From NCBI GenBank assembly GCA_016288655.1, contig JAEEKX010000016.1, positions 55,960 to 119,959 on the forward strand: a stretch of DNA of 64,000 bases. Reading direction: 5' to 3'. Under the pieces are notes generated by a model, which saw only the letters and a list, made by a program, of their open reading frames with translations, searched no databases and was not told where the DNA came from. The translations under genes were made by a program, and so were the position numbers. The stretch comes from Bacteroidales bacterium (lineage in GTDB: Bacteria; Bacteroidota; Bacteroidia; Bacteroidales; WCHB1-69). This document shows positions 53,204 through 61,201 of the stretch, piece by piece (positions within the stretch are counted from its first letter, which is position 1; each line of letters begins with the position of its first letter).

Positions 53204-53962
53204 ATGGGAGTGAAGGTGGTTACATTGATCAGCGATTGGGGTCGGGGCGACTTGGGCATCGGGATTATGAGAGGCCGTTTTTTGGCGCAGTGTCCCGATT
53301 GTCACCTCATCGACCTGACGCACGACGTTGAACTGCAATCCTCTTCCCAAACGGCATTTGTTTTGGAACACGTGTATGACAACTTCCCGCAAGGGACGGT
53401 GCATCTGACACTGACGGAGGTGTCATGTTGGAGTACGCAACCGCCGGTGATAACGGAGGTGGATGGACACTTTTTCATCGGCATGGAGAATGGCGCACTT
53501 GCCGAGATATTCGATGACAGACAGTTGGCATTTCGGAAATATACCGGCACGGGCAACGGAACGTTGGAGATGATGGTGAATTTGGCGGTGGCCTGTCTGG
53601 ACGGCAGTTGGCAGTCGGTGACGGAGTCCACGGAGGTGGAGCGTGTCAGGACTTTCCATGCCACCTACAACAGTAGAAGTTCGCGCATCTCCGGTCACAT
53701 CGTCTATGTCGATCATCACAACAACATCGTCACCAACATTCCGGTGGAGATGTTCCGCGAGGCGATGGAAGCGCATAGTGGATTCGAATGTTCGCTCTCT
53801 ACTTTCCACATTAGGCGCTTTCACGAGCATTTCATGCAGGACAGTCAGCCCTATTTTGTCCCCAACTCCTTGGGTGTGATGGAGATTGTGACCTACGGCG
53901 GGAGAGTGCGGCTTCTGGCCCGCTGGCAGCAGGAGTTGAATATTGAGATTGATTTCAAATAA
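53204..53962 (+). CDS. SAM hydroxide adenosyltransferase family protein (DUF62)
   Basis: 252 residues. Members split S-adenosylmethionine with hydroxide to adenosine and methionine. The N-terminal VVTLISDWGRGDLGIGIMRG and LIDLTHDVELQSSSQTAFVL are the family opening; FIGMENGALAEIF is the central part. The C-terminal IVYVDHHNNIVTNIP stands where F-G-N is usual, and VPNSLGVMEIVTYGG is conserved. The His-Asn replacement in the substrate loop is unusual. Between the hydrolase (9 bp) and the T9SS cargo gene (2 bp), so probably cotranscribed. Confidence 0.88.
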   Translation: MGVKVVTLISDWGRGDLGIGIMRGRFLAQCPDCHLIDLTHDVELQSSSQTAFVLEHVYDNFPQGTVHLTLTEVSCWSTQPPVITEVDGHFFIGMENGALAEIFDDRQLAFRKYTGTGNGTLEMMVNLAVACLDGSWQSVTESTEVERVRTFHATYNSRSSRISGHIVYVDHHNNIVTNIPVEMFREAMEAHSGFECSLSTFHIRRFHEHFMQDSQPYFVPNSLGVMEIVTYGGRVRLLARWQQELNIEIDFK

Positions 53963-53964
53963 AA

Positions 53965-54693
53965 ATGACAGATATGAAAATAATGAGACATTTTTTAGTT
54001 TTCTTGATGGTTACGTTGTGGTGGGCGAATGTCGATGCCCAGAGCGTCGATTATGAGATTGTGGGCTTTGTGGATGGCAACGACGAGGTGATTTTCGACA
54101 TGCCGATGTCGTCGGATGCCGATTTTGAGCCGCGGGTGAAGTTCAAGAACAACGGGCCGTCGGTGCCGACCAACGGCGACACCCTCTATTTCGACATTTA
54201 TCTCAACGACAACCCGTGGACGAGCGCGTATGTGCTGGGAAGTTCGTTGCAGACTTTGGTGAGCGGTCAGTCGGCCTACTTTTCGCTTCCGCAGCCGCTT
54301 TTGACGGCCGCCACCATGGACGAATACGTGATGACGACGTTCCGGGTATGCTTTGAGGCCCGTTTGGTGGGCAGTGCCACGGATCCCAACAGCAGCAACA
54401 ACCGGGCATGCGTGCAGGTGGAGCGGACGTTGGAGATTGCCGAGACGGCTTCTGTGATGGCGAAGGTGTTTCCCAACCCCACGAGCGGCGAGTGCCGGAT
54501 TCAGTTGGGTGCGCCCATCTCCGGTAGGTGCGATGTGCAGGTATATGACCTGTTTGGTAAAATGTTACGGGCGACCCCGGCGGCGGGCGAGGACCTTCGT
54601 GTGGATATGTCGGCGCTGGCACAAGGGTTATATCTCGTGCGTGTGGTCGCCGACGGCAGCGTGATTGCCACCGCCAAGGTGGTGAAAGAATAG
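53965..54693 (+). CDS. Small secreted T9SS type A cargo protein, paralog 1
   Basis: 242 residues from the first ATG; a second ATG at 53974 (MKIMRHFLVFLMVTLWWANV) is equally good. The signal peptide ends at VDAQ. One Ig/beta-sandwich domain follows with SVDYEIVGFVDGNDEV, FKNNGPSVPTNGDTLYFDI and SATDPNSSNNRACVQVER. The last 75 residues are a T9SS domain (MAKVFPNPTSGECRIQLG, VYDLFGKML, AQGLYLVRVV). Closely related to the next gene. Substrate or partner unknown. Confidence 0.85.
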   Translation: MTDMKIMRHFLVFLMVTLWWANVDAQSVDYEIVGFVDGNDEVIFDMPMSSDADFEPRVKFKNNGPSVPTNGDTLYFDIYLNDNPWTSAYVLGSSLQTLVSGQSAYFSLPQPLLTAATMDEYVMTTFRVCFEARLVGSATDPNSSNNRACVQVERTLEIAETASVMAKVFPNPTSGECRIQLGAPISGRCDVQVYDLFGKMLRATPAAGEDLRVDMSALAQGLYLVRVVADGSVIATAKVVKE

Positions 54694-54766
54694 CCGTTTT
54701 ATTCATCTTTAATGGATTTTTTTGAAAAAAAAGAGGCCGAAGTGAACAATTTATAAAGGAGTTTTG

Positions 54767-54774
54767 TATTTTTG
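54767..54774 (+). promoter_or_regulatory. Promoter -7 element TATTTTTG for cargo paralog 2
   Basis: TATTTTTGCA lies 58 nt before the ATG at 54833. Confidence 0.55.
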
Positions 54775-54832
54775 CAAATTCAAATAGAGTTACAACAATC
54801 AAAACCAATTTATTCACTAAAACCAATTTATT

Positions 54833-55537
54833 ATGAAAAAAATCTTTACTTTTTTTGCTGCTATGGCTCTCGTCGCCGCAGTGAGCGCTCAGACTGTTGA
54901 CTATGAGCTTCCTTACTTCTTGGATGACAACAACCAACCTATTACTGAGATGAATTTGGGCATGAACGATGACTTCAACCCGCAGGTTGCCTTGGTCAAC
55001 AATGGTCCCGATGTGCCTGCCGCTACCGACACTGTTTACATTGACATCACCATTGAGACCATGCCGATCGGCTCCATGTATCTGCTGGGTGCTCAGTTGG
55101 CTCAATTGACCGCTGGCCAAACTGCTGCTCTGGGTGGACAAAATGCTCTTTTCACTGCCCAGGACATGAACGATAATGGTATTGAGGGTACGTTTGAGAT
55201 TTGCTACGCCGTCCGTATCGTTGGTGCAGCTACCGACCCCAATTCCAGCAACAACCAGGCCTGCATGACGGTTACTCGTGGCGAAGTTGGTATCAACGAG
55301 GTTGCCGAGGGCGAAGTCAGCGTCTATCCGAACCCGGCCAACAACTACATTACCGTGGCCAACGCCGAGGGTGCCCAGGTTTCCGTTTTCGACATGAGCG
55401 GCCGTCAGGTTGTGAATGTGGAGAGCGCCAGCGCCAACCATACCATCAACGTCGCCAACTTGGCGAAGGGCATGTACATTGTCCGTATCGCCGATGGTCA
55501 GAACGTTGTGACCAAGAAGGTGAGCATCGCTCGCTAA
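54833..55537 (+). CDS. Small secreted T9SS type A cargo protein, paralog 2
   Basis: 234 residues with signal MKKIFTFFAAMALVAAVSAQ. The same fold and landmarks as paralog 1: TVDYELPYFLDDNNQP, ALVNNGPDVPAATDTVYIDI and AATDPNSSNNQACMTVTR. The sorting domain is VSVYPNPANNYITVANA, SVFDMSGRQVV and KGMYIVRI, ending KKVSIAR. Unlike paralog 1 it has its own promoter box and a strong terminator, and it uses GCT, GAC and GTT codons. This suggests a separately and highly expressed copy. Confidence 0.87.
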   Translation: MKKIFTFFAAMALVAAVSAQTVDYELPYFLDDNNQPITEMNLGMNDDFNPQVALVNNGPDVPAATDTVYIDITIETMPIGSMYLLGAQLAQLTAGQTAALGGQNALFTAQDMNDNGIEGTFEICYAVRIVGAATDPNSSNNQACMTVTRGEVGINEVAEGEVSVYPNPANNYITVANAEGAQVSVFDMSGRQVVNVESASANHTINVANLAKGMYIVRIADGQNVVTKKVSIAR

Positions 55538-55560
55538 TTTCTTTGGATGAAATAAGAAAA

Positions 55561-55588
55561 GCGGTCGGAATTTCCGGCCGCTTTTTTT
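55561..55588 (+). terminator. Rho-independent terminator of cargo paralog 2
   Basis: GCGGTCGG and CCGGCCGC pair (one G-T) around AATTT at 55561-55581, then seven T. Confidence 0.9.
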
Positions 55589-55659
55589 GTGTTGGCCCTC
55601 AACCCTCGGGAGTGGCGTCTCGGAGGCGGAGAGTGCCAGTGATGTCGATAGATGGCGGG

Positions 55660-57714
55660 CTATTGCACGGTGCTCCCTGGGTTGACGGGGCGGGCGGGCT
55701 GCATGAGTGAGAGCGAGCCGTCAGCGTTGGCGGCCATGAGCACCATGCCGTGTGATTTCACCCCCTTGATCTCCTTCGCCGCCAAGTTGATGAGCATCAG
55801 TACCTGCTGGCCGATGAGGGCTTCGGGTTCGTAGTATTCGGCGATGCCGGAGACGATCTCCCGCACATCGACGCCGGTGTTGACCTTGAGTTTCAGCAAC
55901 TTTTTGGTCTTGGGCACGCGTTCGGCCTCGAGCACGGTCACCACGCGCAGATCCATCTGCTGGAAGTCATCGTAGGTGATGTCGGGCTTGGCTTCCACGG
56001 CGGGGGCGTTGGCGAGTGCGTTGGCCTTTTTGGCGTCTTCAAGTTTCTTCACCTGTGCGGACACGGCTTCGTCCTCCACCTTGGTGAAGAGGAATTCGGG
56101 TGCGTTGACGCTATCGCCGGCCTTCAGCAGGTCGGTGCGGCCGCCGTCGTTCCAGTTCTTGTTGTTCATTTTCAACATCTTCTGGAGTTTTTCCGAAGAG
56201 AAGGGAAGGAACGGCTCGCAGAGGATGGAGAGACAGGCGCAGATCTGGAGGGAGATGTGCAGGATGCTCTTCACGTATTCGGGATCCTCTTTCTGCTTCT
56301 TCCACGGCTCGGTTTCAGTGAGGTACTTGTTGCCGAGGCGGGCGAGGTTCATCAGTTCGGCCTGGGCCTCGCGGAAGCGGTACTTCTCGATGCTGTCGGC
56401 GATGCGTTGCGGGAACTCGGCAATTTTGGAAAGCACCTCCTTCTCCAAGTCGGTGACGGTGCCCATAGCCGGGATGACGCCGCCGTAGTACTTGTGAGTC
56501 AAGGCGATGGTGCGGTTGACGAAGTTGCCGAAGATGGCGAGCAGTTCGTTGTTGTTCTTGGCTTGGAAGTCGGCCCAGGTGAAGTCCGAGTCCTTGGTTT
56601 CCGGGGCGATGGAGGTGAGGGTGTATCGGAGGGTGTCCTGGCGGCCGGGGAAGTCCTGCAGGTACTCATGGAGCCAGACGGCCCAGTTGCGGGAGGTGGA
56701 TATCTTCTCTCCCTCAAGGTTGAGAAACTCGTTGGCGGGCACGTTCTCGGGCAGGATGTAACTGCCGTCGGCTTTCAACATGCAGGGGAAGATGATGCAG
56801 TGAAAGACGATATTGTCTTTTCCGATGAAGTGAACCAACTGGGTATCAGTGTCTTTCCACCATTTTTCCCAGTCGGTGCGGCCCTGTTGGGCGGTCCACT
56901 CCTTGGTGGCGGAGATATAGCCGATGGGGGCGTCGAACCAGACGTACAACACCTTGCCCTCAGCTTCGGGGAGCGGCACTTTCACGCCCCAGGAGAGGTC
57001 ACGGGTGACGGCGCGGGGGTGCAGGCCGGCTTCAATCCAGGATTTGCACTGTCCATAGACGTTCACCTTCCAATCCTCCTTATGGCCTTCGAGGATCCAC
57101 TGTTTGAGCCACGGTTCGTACTGATCCAACGGGAGATACCAATGTTTGGTCATCTTCCGTACGGGCGGGTTGCCGCTGAGGGTTGATTTCGGGTTGATGA
57201 GGTCGGTGGCGTTGAGGGTGGCGCCGCAGGCCTCGCACTGGTCGCCGTAGGCCTTCTCGTTGTGGCAGTGGGGGCACTCGCCGGTGATGTAGCGGTCGGC
57301 CAGGAATTGCTGTGCCTCTTCATCGTAGAACTGCTCGGAGGTCTGCTCGATGAGTTTGCCTTCGTTGTAGAGTTTGGTGAAGTAGGCGGCGGCGGTTTCG
57401 TGGTGGATGGGGTTGGAAGTGCGGGAGTAGATGTCGAAGGAGATACCCAACTCCTTGAACGACTGCTTGATGATGTTATGATAGCGATCGACGATGTCCT
57501 GCGGGGAGACGCCTTCCTTGCGGGCTTTGAGGGTGATGGGCACGCCGTGCTCGTCGGAGCCGCCGAGGAAGAGGACCTCTTTGCCGTTGTTGCGGAGGTA
57601 GCGCACGTAGATGTCGGCGGGGACGTAAACGCCGGCGAGGTGGCCGATGTGGACGGGACCGTTGGCGTAGGGAAGCGCCGAGGTGATGGTGTAACGCTTG
57701 GGTTCTTTCTTCAT
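55660..57714 (-). CDS. metG: Methionine-tRNA ligase with C-terminal tRNA-binding domain
   Basis: Charges tRNA-Met, including the initiator. 684 residues. His22-Ile-Gly-His25 in [11 protein letters not shown] is the HIGH motif; KISTS near 337-341 is the KMSKS equivalent. A zinc-type cysteine set lies in [20 protein letters not shown]. The last 110 residues ([32 protein letters not shown]) form an EMAP/Trbp111-like domain that promotes dimerisation and tRNA binding. A promoter box lies 56 nt upstream. Confidence 0.97.
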   Translation of the reverse strand: MKKEPKRYTITSALPYANGPVHIGHLAGVYVPADIYVRYLRNNGKEVLFLGGSDEHGVPITLKARKEGVSPQDIVDRYHNIIKQSFKELGISFDIYSRTSNPIHHETAAAYFTKLYNEGKLIEQTSEQFYDEEAQQFLADRYITGECPHCHNEKAYGDQCEACGATLNATDLINPKSTLSGNPPVRKMTKHWYLPLDQYEPWLKQWILEGHKEDWKVNVYGQCKSWIEAGLHPRAVTRDLSWGVKVPLPEAEGKVLYVWFDAPIGYISATKEWTAQQGRTDWEKWWKDTDTQLVHFIGKDNIVFHCIIFPCMLKADGSYILPENVPANEFLNLEGEKISTSRNWAVWLHEYLQDFPGRQDTLRYTLTSIAPETKDSDFTWADFQAKNNNELLAIFGNFVNRTIALTHKYYGGVIPAMGTVTDLEKEVLSKIAEFPQRIADSIEKYRFREAQAELMNLARLGNKYLTETEPWKKQKEDPEYVKSILHISLQICACLSILCEPFLPFSSEKLQKMLKMNNKNWNDGGRTDLLKAGDSVNAPEFLFTKVEDEAVSAQVKKLEDAKKANALANAPAVEAKPDITYDDFQQMDLRVVTVLEAERVPKTKKLLKLKVNTGVDVREIVSGIAEYYEPEALIGQQVLMLINLAAKEIKGVKSHGMVLMAANADGSLSLMQPARPVNPGSTVQ

Positions 57715-57769
57715 ATCTACTTGATTATTATTCTATTATAAAAAATATTCCATGAAATGATTGCAGGTG

Positions 57770-57777
57770 CAAAGGTA
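57770..57777 (-). promoter_or_regulatory. Promoter -7 element TACCTTTG for metG
   Basis: The minus strand reads TACCTTTGCA 56 nt before the ATG at 57714. Confidence 0.5.
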
Positions 57778-57848
57778 ACATTTATTGTGGAAATAGCGAG
57801 GCGGCAGGACCGTGGGCAGAATTTATTCGTCTCAAAATGGAAAAATTC

Positions 57849-58127
57849 CTACTCCTTTTCCGTTTTTTCCTCCCCTTCACCTCTCTTTTCTTTTCGCAAT
57901 TCTTCCAAATAACTCGCAGATATCACACCCGACGGCAGCGCGATGACCGCGATTCCGAACAGGGAGGAAATCATGCAGACCACTCTTCCGAAATCGGAAA
58001 CGGGATGGATGTCGCCGTAGCCCACGGTCGTGAGTGTCGTCGTTGACCAGTAGAGAGCATCGAAAAAGGAGTTGAAAGCAGGAGGACTGCCGGCACTTTC
58101 GCTGATGCCTGTCTCCACATTAAACAT
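57849..58127 (-). pseudogene. Truncated potassium-channel pore fragment
   Basis: 92 residues from the ATG at 58127. It holds a pore helix and selectivity filter (WSTTTLTTVGYGDIHP) and the inner helix (GRVVCMISSLFGIAVIALPSGVISASYL) of a two- or six-helix K+ channel. It opens with MFNVETG, the end of the outer helix, but the rest of that helix and any voltage sensor are absent. Upstream the frame closes at 58164-58166 with no channel-like sequence, so this is most simply a 5'-truncated gene. A small single-helix pore protein made from a non-ATG start cannot be excluded. Confidence 0.7.
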
Positions 58128-58188
58128 GATCAACGCTCTATGATGAAAAAAGTGACGGCGATTCTATCAAGCCATAATAAAAAAATTG

Positions 58189-58196
58189 TATCTTTG
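58189..58196 (+). promoter_or_regulatory. Promoter -7 element TATCTTTG for the GldM/GldL-like operon
   Basis: TATCTTTGCA lies 50 nt before the ATG at 58247. Confidence 0.55.
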
Positions 58197-58246
58197 CATC
58201 CTCGTGTTGTGAACATATACAATACCACTTTCAACGTCAACTTATT

Positions 58247-59005
58247 ATGTCAGAAAATCCCAATCAAAGAACCGCCATCATTGTTTTCGCGATTACCGCC
58301 ATCGTGCTTCCAGTGTTCCTGCTGCTTTTTTCTTCCGTACAAACCAACAGAAGTCGGCTGGAGGCCTATCGGGATATGGCGGCCATGGCAGAGCAAACCT
58401 ATCAGATAACCCAAACATTTGTGAATGAACGATATGAGTCCACATGTGCACAGGAATCGGATTCGTTGGCGGAGCCCGCTATAGCGAAAGACCTGTTGAA
58501 AAGTCAGGCGGACTCGTTGGTGCAATTTATTGAACAGTTGCGAAACGAGTTGATTTCCCATGTGGAAGGTGGAACTCTTTTGCCCACGGAGGGGCGCAGG
58601 AACATCCCTATAAGTGAGATCAGTCACGGCGACGATTTCTCTTATACGACTCGGTATATGCTGGGGAGTACGCTGGAAGGAAGCGATCCGAATTGTCCCG
58701 CCCAGCAACTGAAATTGCGAATGCAACAATTCTACGCATCTGCAACGGGCCTGATCGACGATCCCGCTGTTCGCTTTCAGATACAGAGACGTTTCGAGGG
58801 ACTTTCGTGCCCCGACATGCGTGACAGCAGGACTAATGAGATGTTGAGGTGGGAGATTTTACATTTTGACCATCTCGAATTGTTCGCTGTCATCTCAAAA
58901 ATGGACCAATGGGCGACACAAGTCCGGTTGTTGGAGATCAGTGTCCGCGAATGCTTGAATGTGACATTTTCTGAAGATACAAACCCAAATCCCGAAACGA
59001 TATGA
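58247..59005 (+). CDS. GldM N-terminal-domain-like membrane protein
   Basis: 252 residues: one N-terminal transmembrane helix (about 8-30, TAIIVFAITAIVLPVFLLLF), then a predicted helical bundle. Resemblance to the N-terminal domain of GldM/PorM is strongest in SLVQFIEQLRNELI, the GDDFSYTTRYMLG segment, and RWEILHFDHLELFAVISKM followed by WATQVRLLE. GldM typically shows W-E-x-x-x-F-x-x-x-P-L-x-A-V there. True GldM proteins are about 500 residues and carry three more periplasmic domains that are missing here. First of three genes joined by ATGA overlaps. Function unknown; an accessory of a motor or envelope sensor is inference. Confidence 0.6.
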   Translation: MSENPNQRTAIIVFAITAIVLPVFLLLFSSVQTNRSRLEAYRDMAAMAEQTYQITQTFVNERYESTCAQESDSLAEPAIAKDLLKSQADSLVQFIEQLRNELISHVEGGTLLPTEGRRNIPISEISHGDDFSYTTRYMLGSTLEGSDPNCPAQQLKLRMQQFYASATGLIDDPAVRFQIQRRFEGLSCPDMRDSRTNEMLRWEILHFDHLELFAVISKMDQWATQVRLLEISVRECLNVTFSEDTNPNPETI

Positions 59006-59190
59006 GAACTGCATCAGTTGTGATAGGTGCCATCACCTTTTTCTTCCTGGCCTTAGGCGCTTTGTTTAAAATCATGCACTACCCTGGTTCTGGACCGATT
59101 CTTATTCTTGCCTTGAGCATTTTGGTCCCGCTCACCGCCGTCTTTACCTGTATTTCCATTTTAAGAATCAAAAAAAACGATAGAAAATGA
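59002..59190 (+). CDS. GldL-like two-helix membrane protein A
   Basis: 62 residues: two hydrophobic helices with a short turn and a basic tail (IKKNDRK). The turn LGALFKIMHYPGSGPILIL matches the GldL signature LFKIMHWPGAG, keeping Lys23 and His26 at positions important for the proton path in GldL. The acidic residue expected in the second helix is absent (ILALSILVPLTAVF). Start and stop overlap neighbours by 4 bp (ATGA) on both sides. Confidence 0.65.
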   Translation: MRTASVVIGAITFFFLALGALFKIMHYPGSGPILILALSILVPLTAVFTCISILRIKKNDRK

Positions 59191-59357
59191 AGTATGCCGT
59201 ATGTATATTTAGTTGTTGCACACTGATTTACATGTCGTTAGCACTGTTGTTCAAGTTGATGTCGTGGCCCGGTGCCAATTTCATGCTGTTCTTTCTGTTC
59301 CTGATGCTGGTGGTGCAGATTGTGTTGACCTCCTTTTATATAGTCAGGAAGAAATAG
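59187..59357 (+). CDS. GldL-like two-helix membrane protein B
   Basis: 56 residues, MKYAVCIFSCCTLIYMSLAL and so on, ending YIVRKK. The turn ALLFKLMSWPGANFMLFF again fits the GldL motif, with Ser in place of His and no acidic residue in helix 2. Its ATG overlaps the stop of protein A. The two small proteins are paralogs of each other, so a hetero-oligomer is plausible. Too short for most gene callers. Confidence 0.6.
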   Translation: MKYAVCIFSCCTLIYMSLALLFKLMSWPGANFMLFFLFLMLVVQIVLTSFYIVRKK

Positions 59358-59387
59358 GTTTTCCGCTGTTTTCCTTCTTTTCTTCAT

Positions 59388-59419
59388 AAAAAAAGCCCCG
59401 TCTCGTAGGAGGCGGGGCT
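59388..59419 (-). terminator. Rho-independent terminator of mmdB
   Basis: AGCCCCG (59394-59400) and CGGGGCT (59413-59419) form a stem; on the minus strand it is followed by a T-run (59388-59394). Confidence 0.85.
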
Positions 59420-59441
59420 GTATGTTTTGTGTGAATGTCCG

Positions 59442-60626
59442 TTAGTAGAGGAAGCTCAGCAGGACGCCGGCGGCGACTGCGCTGCCGATAACGCCGGCCA
59501 CGTTGGGTCCCATGGCGTGCATGAGCAGGAAGTTGGTGCGGTCGTACTTGAGTCCTTCGACGTTGGAGACGCGGGCGCTGTCGGGTACGGCCGAGACGCC
59601 GGAGTTGCCGATGAGCGGGTTGATCTTATTGCCGTCTTTGAGGAAAAGGTTGAAGAACTTAACGAAGAGCACGCCGGTGGCGGTGGCGATGACGAAGGAG
59701 AAGGCGCCGAGGAAGAAGATGAGCACCGACTTGTAGTTGAGGAAGGTGGAGGCCTGCGTGGAGCAACCCACGGTGAGGCCGATGAGGATGGTGACGATGT
59801 CGATGAGGGCGTTAGAGGCGGTGTTGGCTAAACGGCGGGTTACGCCACTCTCTTTCAGCAGGTTGCCGAAGAAGAGCATGCCGAGCAGCGGCAGTCCGGT
59901 GGGGACGATGAAGGCGGTGAGCAGGATGCAGAGGATGGGGAAGAGCACCTTTTCGCGGTGGGTGACAGCGCGGGGCGGACGCATGCGGATGAGGCGCTCC
60001 TTGTCGTTGGTGAGCAGGCGCATGATGGGCGGCTGAATCACGGGCACAAGCGCCATGTACGAGTAGGCCGAAATGGCGATGGCGCCCATAAGACTTGGCG
60101 CGAGTTTCGAGGAGATGAAGATGGCCGTCGGGCCGTCCGCGCCGCCGATGATGCCGATGGCGCCCGCTTCCATGGGGGTGAAGCCGAGCAGCAGGGCGAT
60201 GATGTAGGCGGCGAAGATGCCGAACTGCGCCGCCGCGCCGATAAGGATCAGTTTCGGGTTGGATATCAGGGCCGAGAAGTCCGTCATGGCCCCGATGCCC
60301 AGGAAGATCAACGGTGGGTAAAATCCCTTCAACACACCAAAATAGAGGTAGTTGAGTACGGCGCCGTTCTCATAGACGCCCACCTGTAATCCGTCGGTGA
60401 AGGGGATGTTGCCGATGATGATGCCGAAGCCGATGGGGATGAGCAGCATCGGCTCGTACTCCTTGAGGATGGCGAGCGCGATGAAGAAGGCTCCGATAAG
60501 AATCATGATGATGTTGCCGAGTTGGGCGTTGGAGAAACCGGTGTAGCCCCAAAATTGGCTGATACCGTCAACGAAGGCTTCTCCGATACCCAGATGGAGC
60601 AATCCTGACATGATCAAACTATTCAT
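59442..60626 (-). CDS. mmdB: Sodium-pumping decarboxylase subunit beta (MmdB/OadB)
   Basis: Membrane subunit that couples decarboxylation of a carboxybiotin to Na+ export, 394 residues and about nine helices. Conserved blocks: GFGIIIGNIPF, GIGAMTDFSALISNPK, IGIIGGADGPTAIF (ion-binding Asp), and the C-terminal NFLLMHAMGPNVAGVIGSAVAAG. In Bacteroidales it serves methylmalonyl-CoA decarboxylase in the succinate-propionate route; the upstream mce supports that over oxaloacetate decarboxylase. The alpha, gamma and biotin-carrier genes that usually sit between are not here. Confidence 0.93.
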   Translation of the reverse strand: MNSLIMSGLLHLGIGEAFVDGISQFWGYTGFSNAQLGNIIMILIGAFFIALAILKEYEPMLLIPIGFGIIIGNIPFTDGLQVGVYENGAVLNYLYFGVLKGFYPPLIFLGIGAMTDFSALISNPKLILIGAAAQFGIFAAYIIALLLGFTPMEAGAIGIIGGADGPTAIFISSKLAPSLMGAIAISAYSYMALVPVIQPPIMRLLTNDKERLIRMRPPRAVTHREKVLFPILCILLTAFIVPTGLPLLGMLFFGNLLKESGVTRRLANTASNALIDIVTILIGLTVGCSTQASTFLNYKSVLIFFLGAFSFVIATATGVLFVKFFNLFLKDGNKINPLIGNSGVSAVPDSARVSNVEGLKYDRTNFLLMHAMGPNVAGVIGSAVAAGVLLSFLY

Positions 60627-60656
60627 AATGGAAGGGTTGTTTTGGTGGAAAGTCTG

Positions 60657-61067
60657 TTATTTGTTGGGGTCTTCGCAAAGTTCGGTGAGGACGCCGCCGG
60701 TGCTTTTGGGGTGCAGGAAGCCGATCATGAGGCCTTCGGCGCCCGGGCGGGGGGCCTTGTCGATGAGGCGCACGCCCTTTTCGCCCACTTCGTTGAGGGC
60801 GGCTGCGGCGTCGTCAACACAGAAGGCGACGTGATGGATGCCTTCGCCACGCTTCTCGATGAAGTTGGCGATGGTGCTGTCGTCGCTGGTGGGCTCCAAC
60901 AACTCGATCTTGGTCTGTCCCACCATAAAAAAGGCGGTCTTCACCTTCTGGTCGGCGACCACTTCGGTGGCGTAGCACTTGATGCCTAAGATGTTTTCAT
61001 AATAGGGAATTGCATCTGCCAAACTCTTAACTGCGATGCCAATGTGTTCAATATGTGATATTTGCAT
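60657..61067 (-). CDS. mce: Methylmalonyl-CoA epimerase
   Basis: Interconverts (R)- and (S)-methylmalonyl-CoA. 136 residues, VOC (glyoxalase) fold. Metal ligands are His8 in ISHIEHIGIAV, the internal IHHVAFCVDD histidine and Glu in VLTELCE; KIELLEPT is conserved. Start at 61067. mmdB follows after 30 bp, so the two are likely one transcript. Confidence 0.95.
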   Translation of the reverse strand: MQISHIEHIGIAVKSLADAIPYYENILGIKCYATEVVADQKVKTAFFMVGQTKIELLEPTSDDSTIANFIEKRGEGIHHVAFCVDDAAAALNEVGEKGVRLIDKAPRPGAEGLMIGFLHPKSTGGVLTELCEDPNK

Positions 61068-61095
61068 GACAAAAAATTTTTACTTTTCAGCGGTG

Positions 61096-61126
61096 CAAAA
61101 GTACGAAAAAAAGGGTACAAAATCAA
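61096..61126 (-). promoter_or_regulatory. Promoter (TTG-N20-TACTTTTG) for mce-mmdB
   Basis: Minus strand -33 TTG at 61124-61126 and -7 TACTTTTG at 61096-61103, spaced 20 bp, a good match to bacteroidetal promoters, 29 nt before mce. Confidence 0.6.
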
Positions 61127-61150
61127 CATCGAAGTGAAATAGTTGAAAAT

Positions 61151-61180
61151 AAAAAACGGACGATCGCGCGGACCGACCGT
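61151..61180 (-). terminator. Probable terminator of the acyl-CoA synthetase gene
   Basis: On the minus strand ACGG-T-CG pairs with CG-T-CCGT (61156-61180), followed by six T. The stem has a mismatch. Confidence 0.55.
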
Positions 61181-61201
61181 TCAGGGGTAAAAAGGAGGGT
61201 T

